A DNA stretch of 64,000 nucleotides. Source: an uncultured Phascolarctobacterium sp. GTDB taxonomy: Bacteria > Bacillota > Negativicutes > Acidaminococcales > Acidaminococcaceae. Of the stretch, positions 61,634 to 64,000 are shown piece after piece. Under the pieces are notes generated by a model. That model was not told where the DNA came from. It did no database searches and saw only the letters and a list, made by a program, of their open reading frames with translations. Positions within the stretch are counted from its first letter, which is position 1. Each line of letters starts with the position of its first letter. The translations under genes were made by a program, and so were the position numbers. The stretch covers positions 1-64,000 of the forward strand of contig NZ_CAKPTG010000006.1 in NCBI RefSeq assembly GCF_934190775.1, written 5' to 3'.

Positions 61634-61662
61634 AGTATAGCATACAAAGACCTTTACGTAAA
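61634..61662 (-). promoter_or_regulatory. Candidate promoter of the leader RNA / endonuclease
   Basis: On the minus strand TTTACG (61657-61662) and TATACT (61634-61639) are spaced by 17 nt; transcription would start about 61627, right at the first stem. Confidence 0.6.
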
Positions 61663-61680
61663 ACTAAAAATTCCACCCTC

Positions 61681-61707
61681 TGCACCACTTGAACCACTTG
61701 CACCACT
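61681..61707. repeat. Three tandem 9-bp repeats (left set)
   Basis: TGCACCACT, TGAACCACT and TGCACCACT follow each other without gaps. A set in inverted orientation lies at 61886-61912. Confidence 0.85.
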
Positions 61708-61885
61708 ACTTTTTGTGCAAAAATAAAAACTGCTCCACAACCCCTAATATATATCCCTGTAAGTAAAGTCTTCGTAAGGGTTCAAACCCTTTATTTTATA
61801 GGCTTTAGAGTAAATTTACGTTATTTTTATTTATATTATATTAAAGTTTTCGAGCCTACGATTTTTCAGCAAAAAGGCTGCAAAA
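61708..61885. other. AT-rich interval between the inverted 9-bp repeat sets
   Basis: 178 bp with no gene. It holds the dyad AAGGGTTCAAACCCTT (about 61777-61792). Runs of CTTTTTG and CAAAAAG next to each repeat set extend the inverted symmetry. Confidence 0.5.
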
Positions 61886-61912
61886 AGTGGTTCAACCGGT
61901 GCAACTGGTGCA
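61886..61912. repeat. Three tandem 9-bp repeats (right set, inverted)
   Basis: AGTGGTTCA, ACCGGTGCA and ACTGGTGCA are contiguous; in reverse complement they read TGCACCAGT, TGCACCGGT and TGAACCACT, matching the left set. Confidence 0.85.
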
Positions 61913-61936
61913 AAACGCACCGTTAAAGCAGCACAC

Positions 61937-62010
61937 CAAAAGCTGCCTGCAAAAGGATTTTTCTCCTCCGCAGGCAGCTGATTTTTTTGCAATATATAAT
62001 TATGCCTGTT
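61937..62010. repeat. Hairpin repeat C, bioB terminator
   Basis: AGCTGCCTGC and GCAGGCAGCT (61941-61950 and 61970-61979) pair with an inner AGGA/TCCT step. On the minus strand it follows the bioB stop and is trailed by TTTTGG. It is the best formed of the three related repeats. Confidence 0.75.
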
Positions 62011-63019
62011 CCGCTCTGACATCAATAGCCGCAGCTTCCGCATCCGTCATATATTCCGGCTTAATGTCACGTCCCATATGGTTCAGCATCTTTCTGTCAC
62101 TGCGAATCGTAGCGCAGGCCACAGTCGTCAGCATATTGCCGGTAATAGTAGCAGATGCACCAGCCTTAAACGCTGTTTCACCATCATTAGTCAGCAACGC
62201 ACGGCCAGCGCCTAGGCGTATGTTGGCCAGCGGATTGATATAACGGAAGAAGGCCACAGTACGCAGGATATCCGCCTCACTCAGACTTGGCAGATGCTCC
62301 AGCGGCGTACCGGGAATCGGCATCAGCGCATTCAGAGGAATAGAATCAATGCCCAGCTCAGCAAGGCTGATAGCCATATCCAGACGGTCCTCCCAGGTTT
62401 CGCCCATACCGATAATACCGCCGGAGCAGGCGCACATGCCCTCCTCCTTGACCATCTTCAGCGTATTGATTTTCATATCGTAGGTATGGGTAGTGCAGAT
62501 ATTGGGGAAGTTGCGCTTAGAGGTTTCAATGTTATGATGATAGCTGGTGACACCGGCCTCATGCAGACGATGCAGCTGCTCACGGGAAAGGAAGCCCATG
62601 GAAGCGCACAGGTCTATCTTCAAATCACGGTGCATAGTTTCATACGCATGAATAGCCTTGTCAAATTCCTCGCCGGTCAGCGCCTTGCCTGCAGTTACAA
62701 TGGAAAAGCGGTGCACGCCTTCCTCCTGGTTCAGGCGTGCCAGCTTCACGATATCCTCCTCCGGCAGGAAGCTGTAAACCTCGCAATCGGTGTGGTTATG
62801 TGCGGACTGCGCGCAAAATTTGCAGTTTTCCGGACAGCGGCCGCTGCGCCCGTTGATTATGGAGCACAAATCCACGCGCTCACCGACAAAATGCTTACGG
62901 ATTTTATCTGCGCCTTCACATAATTCCTGCAGGTCGCAGGTCAGAAAGGCCTTTAAATCGTCCTGACGTGTCAATCTTCTGCCATCAATAATTTCTTGTG
63001 CTAATGCTTGCGGGTTCAT
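62000..63019 (-). CDS. bioB: Biotin synthase
   Basis: A 339-residue radical SAM enzyme that inserts sulfur into dethiobiotin. The radical SAM motif is CPENCKFCAQS (C-X3-C-X2-C) at about residue 59. Ligands of the second cluster lie in DLCASMGFLS and CACSGGIIGMGE, with R in RLGAGR. NALMPIPGTPLE is characteristic of BioB. Ribosome site AAAGGAG. Other bio genes are not in the window. A candidate operator lies over its promoter. Confidence 0.95.
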   Translation of the reverse strand: MNPQALAQEIIDGRRLTRQDDLKAFLTCDLQELCEGADKIRKHFVGERVDLCSIINGRSGRCPENCKFCAQSAHNHTDCEVYSFLPEEDIVKLARLNQEEGVHRFSIVTAGKALTGEEFDKAIHAYETMHRDLKIDLCASMGFLSREQLHRLHEAGVTSYHHNIETSKRNFPNICTTHTYDMKINTLKMVKEEGMCACSGGIIGMGETWEDRLDMAISLAELGIDSIPLNALMPIPGTPLEHLPSLSEADILRTVAFFRYINPLANIRLGAGRALLTNDGETAFKAGASATITGNMLTTVACATIRSDRKMLNHMGRDIKPEYMTDAEAAAIDVRAEQA

Positions 63020-63082
63020 AATCTCTTCTCCTTTATAACCTATTTACTCGGTAGGTTTATACCGTAAAAAAATAAGTGGTAC

Positions 63083-63153
63083 GTTAACCTTGACGTTTTT
63101 AACGTTCACCATCTGTTAACCAAAATTATAGCACAGGATAACCATGAGTGCAA
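63083..63153 (-). promoter_or_regulatory. bioB promoter and candidate operator
   Basis: On the minus strand TTGCAC (63148-63153), a 17-nt spacer and TATAAT (63125-63130). Immediately downstream lie three related 7-mers on the plus strand: GTTAACC (63083-63089), GTTCACC (63104-63110) and GTTAACC (63115-63121). GTTAACC is the half-site known for BirA in Firmicutes, but the orientation here is direct rather than the usual inverted pair. Confidence 0.6.
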
Positions 63154-63218
63154 GAAAAGAATCAGCAAAATTTTGCCGCTAAAAATCTTAGACACCAGCT
63201 ACCGGCGAAGCAGCAAGT

Positions 63219-63259
63219 AAAAAGCTACAGCCCAGCGCCTGTCGGCGCCAGGCTGCAGC
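63219..63259 (-). terminator. Terminator of the folD-vanZ transcript
   Basis: GCT-A-CAGCC-CA-GCGCC pairs with GGCGC-CA-GGCTG-C-AGC (63224-63259) around a TGTC loop; TTTTTAC follows on the minus strand. It is also T-rich on the plus side. Confidence 0.75.
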
Positions 63260-63272
63260 CTGCAATTTTTAA

Positions 63273-63698
63273 TTATCTTCGGCACCACTGCCAGATGCGG
63301 TATTCCAGCCAGGCGCAGAACACACCGCTGAAATCCAGCAACACATCCGACACCCTGCTGGCACGTCCCGGCGAAAAACTTTGAATATATTCGTCCAGCA
63401 CCGCCGCGAACAAAGCCAAAAACAGGATATAGCCGGTTGCTGTGCGATTTGACACGCCCACAGCACTGAAGCTGTGACACAGTAAAAGTCCCAGCAGCGC
63501 AAATTCGCAGAAATGCGCCAGCTTGCGGATATGATGCTCCACATCACCCGTCAGATGGATATCCAGATGCTGCGCCAAAAGCTGCGTCAGCGCAGTCACC
63601 CAGCCGCTAAGCTGGGATGACTGCCGCAGGGGTAGCGACGAATTATAAAAGATTATGCCCACAAAACAGGCAGTTAGTAAAAACCAAAAATACTTCAT
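63273..63698 (-). CDS. VanZ-like family protein
   Basis: A 141-residue membrane protein with about four helices. The VanZ-like motif is HIRKLAHFCEFALLGLLL, followed by LDEYIQSFSPGRASRVSDVLLDFSG. In enterococci VanZ gives low-level teicoplanin resistance; most homologues have no known role. It follows folD by 38 nt, and the ATG has GGAG upstream. Confidence 0.85.
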   Translation of the reverse strand: MKYFWFLLTACFVGIIFYNSSLPLRQSSQLSGWVTALTQLLAQHLDIHLTGDVEHHIRKLAHFCEFALLGLLLCHSFSAVGVSNRTATGYILFLALFAAVLDEYIQSFSPGRASRVSDVLLDFSGVFCAWLEYRIWQWCRR

Positions 63699-63736
63699 AT
63701 AGCTCCATCACTCACTTAATGTGTCTGCAGCCAAAA

Positions 63737-64000
63737 TCAGATATGACGCGTCAGGCACTCCATTACCATCATGTTGCTAACAACACCGATACCGCCCGGC
63801 ACAGGTGTAAAGGCGCTGGCCTTTTCAGCAACAGCAGGATCAACGTCGCCCACCAGCTTGCCGTCCACAGCGTTGATGCCTACGTCCACAATCACAACGC
63901 CCTCTTTAACCATTTCCGGCTTCACAAAGCAGGCCTTGCCCACTGCAGCGACAATAACATCTGCCTGCTGCAAAATCTCCGGCAGGTTGCGTGTACGTGA
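63737..64000 (-). CDS. folD: Bifunctional methylenetetrahydrofolate dehydrogenase/cyclohydrolase (partial, 5' end off window)
   Basis: The last 87 codons are seen; the frame is open through the right edge. HSRTRN-like sequence (SRTRNLPEILQQADVIVAAVG) is the NADP-binding part of FolD, followed by VIVDVGINAVDGKLVGDVD and TPVPGGIGVVSN. The latter replaces the usual TPVPGGVGPMT, a variation worth checking. FolD interconverts methylene-, methenyl- and formyl-tetrahydrofolate. The N-terminal catalytic lysine region is outside the window. Confidence 0.9.
   Translation of the reverse strand, partial: SRTRNLPEILQQADVIVAAVGKACFVKPEMVKEGVVIVDVGINAVDGKLVGDVDPAVAEKASAFTPVPGGIGVVSNMMVMECLTRHI

Noticed and set aside
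61887..62243. 118-codon plus-strand frame starting in the right 9-bp repeats
   Set aside because: It runs antisense through the bioB 3' end and its N-terminal part is simply the translation of the tandem repeats.
1..64000. CRISPR arrays, insertion sequences or intact prophage
   Set aside because: No regularly spaced repeats, transposase frames or phage structural genes were seen on either strand. The three hairpin repeats near 58-62 kb are too few and too irregular for a CRISPR array.

Overview
This window looks like the chromosome of an anaerobic diderm Firmicute, most likely class Negativicutes (Acidaminococcaceae or Phascolarctobacterium-like). That placement is inference; there is no rRNA here to confirm it. 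The Firmicutes side is shown by walJ-htrA-rlmH, a fakB-fakA fatty-acid kinase pair, a LytR-CpsA-Psr protein, a BofA-like protein beside recR, and AGGAGG-type ribosome binding sites throughout. The outer-membrane side is shown by a FhaC/ShlB-type secretion porin cut by the left edge and a small beta-barrel protein with a signal peptide and terminal Phe. Anaerobic life is suggested by reverse rubrerythrin and the hydrogenase maturase HydE.

Layout. 1-9.1 kb: two-partner secretion porin (partial), nicotinamidase, M24 peptidase, two HAD phosphatases, a lipase-like hydrolase, an M23 peptidase and a flippase-like exporter. 9.3-10.6 kb: beta-barrel protein and reverse rubrerythrin. 10.9-17.5 kb: a tightly packed tetrapyrrole operon (sirC-like, hemA, hemC, cobA/hemD fusion, hemB, hemL) that makes uroporphyrinogen III and precorrin-2. 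17.6-23.7 kb: an ECF transporter S component, a dense DnaA-box cluster, an Rrf2 regulator, cysK, then nifS-hydE-mnmA. 24-36.6 kb is almost wholly minus-strand housekeeping: rlmH-htrA-walJ, fur/perR-fakA-fakB, LCP protein with a Nudix hydrolase, a dicarboxylate symporter, and bofA-recR-ybaB-dnaX. 36.8-38.7 kb: a siroheme sulfite/nitrite reductase, SRP RNA and tRNA-Ser(GGA). 38.8-46.7 kb: a double universal stress protein, an XRE regulator, three tandem FAD-linked oxidases and an alanine/glycine:cation symporter. 46.7-52.9 kb: ligA-pcrA and a ttcA-like gene with a DMT exporter. 53-57.9 kb: an AAA/PD-(D/E)XK protein, crcB, and an Hpt protein with a hybrid histidine kinase. 58-62 kb: an AT-rich restriction-modification island. 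62-64 kb: bioB, a VanZ-like gene and folD (cut by the right edge).

How the genes connect. The tetrapyrrole operon stops at the siroheme/cobalamin branch, and the sulfite reductase at 36.8 kb is an obvious siroheme user. Sulfide from it could feed CysK, and CysK's cysteine could feed the NifS desulfurase, which supplies sulfur to MnmA and Fe-S enzymes such as HydE and BioB.

The most distinctive region is the island at 58-62 kb. It carries a Sau3AI/MutH-type endonuclease, a C5-cytosine methyltransferase and a Vsr-type mismatch nuclease. A leader with three hairpins and an intrinsic terminator lies in front of the nuclease gene. The methyltransferase has its own strong promoter, whose -35 box contains GATC. 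The island is bordered by related hairpin repeats and by two inverted sets of three tandem 9-bp repeats. No CRISPR array, insertion sequence or intact prophage was seen.
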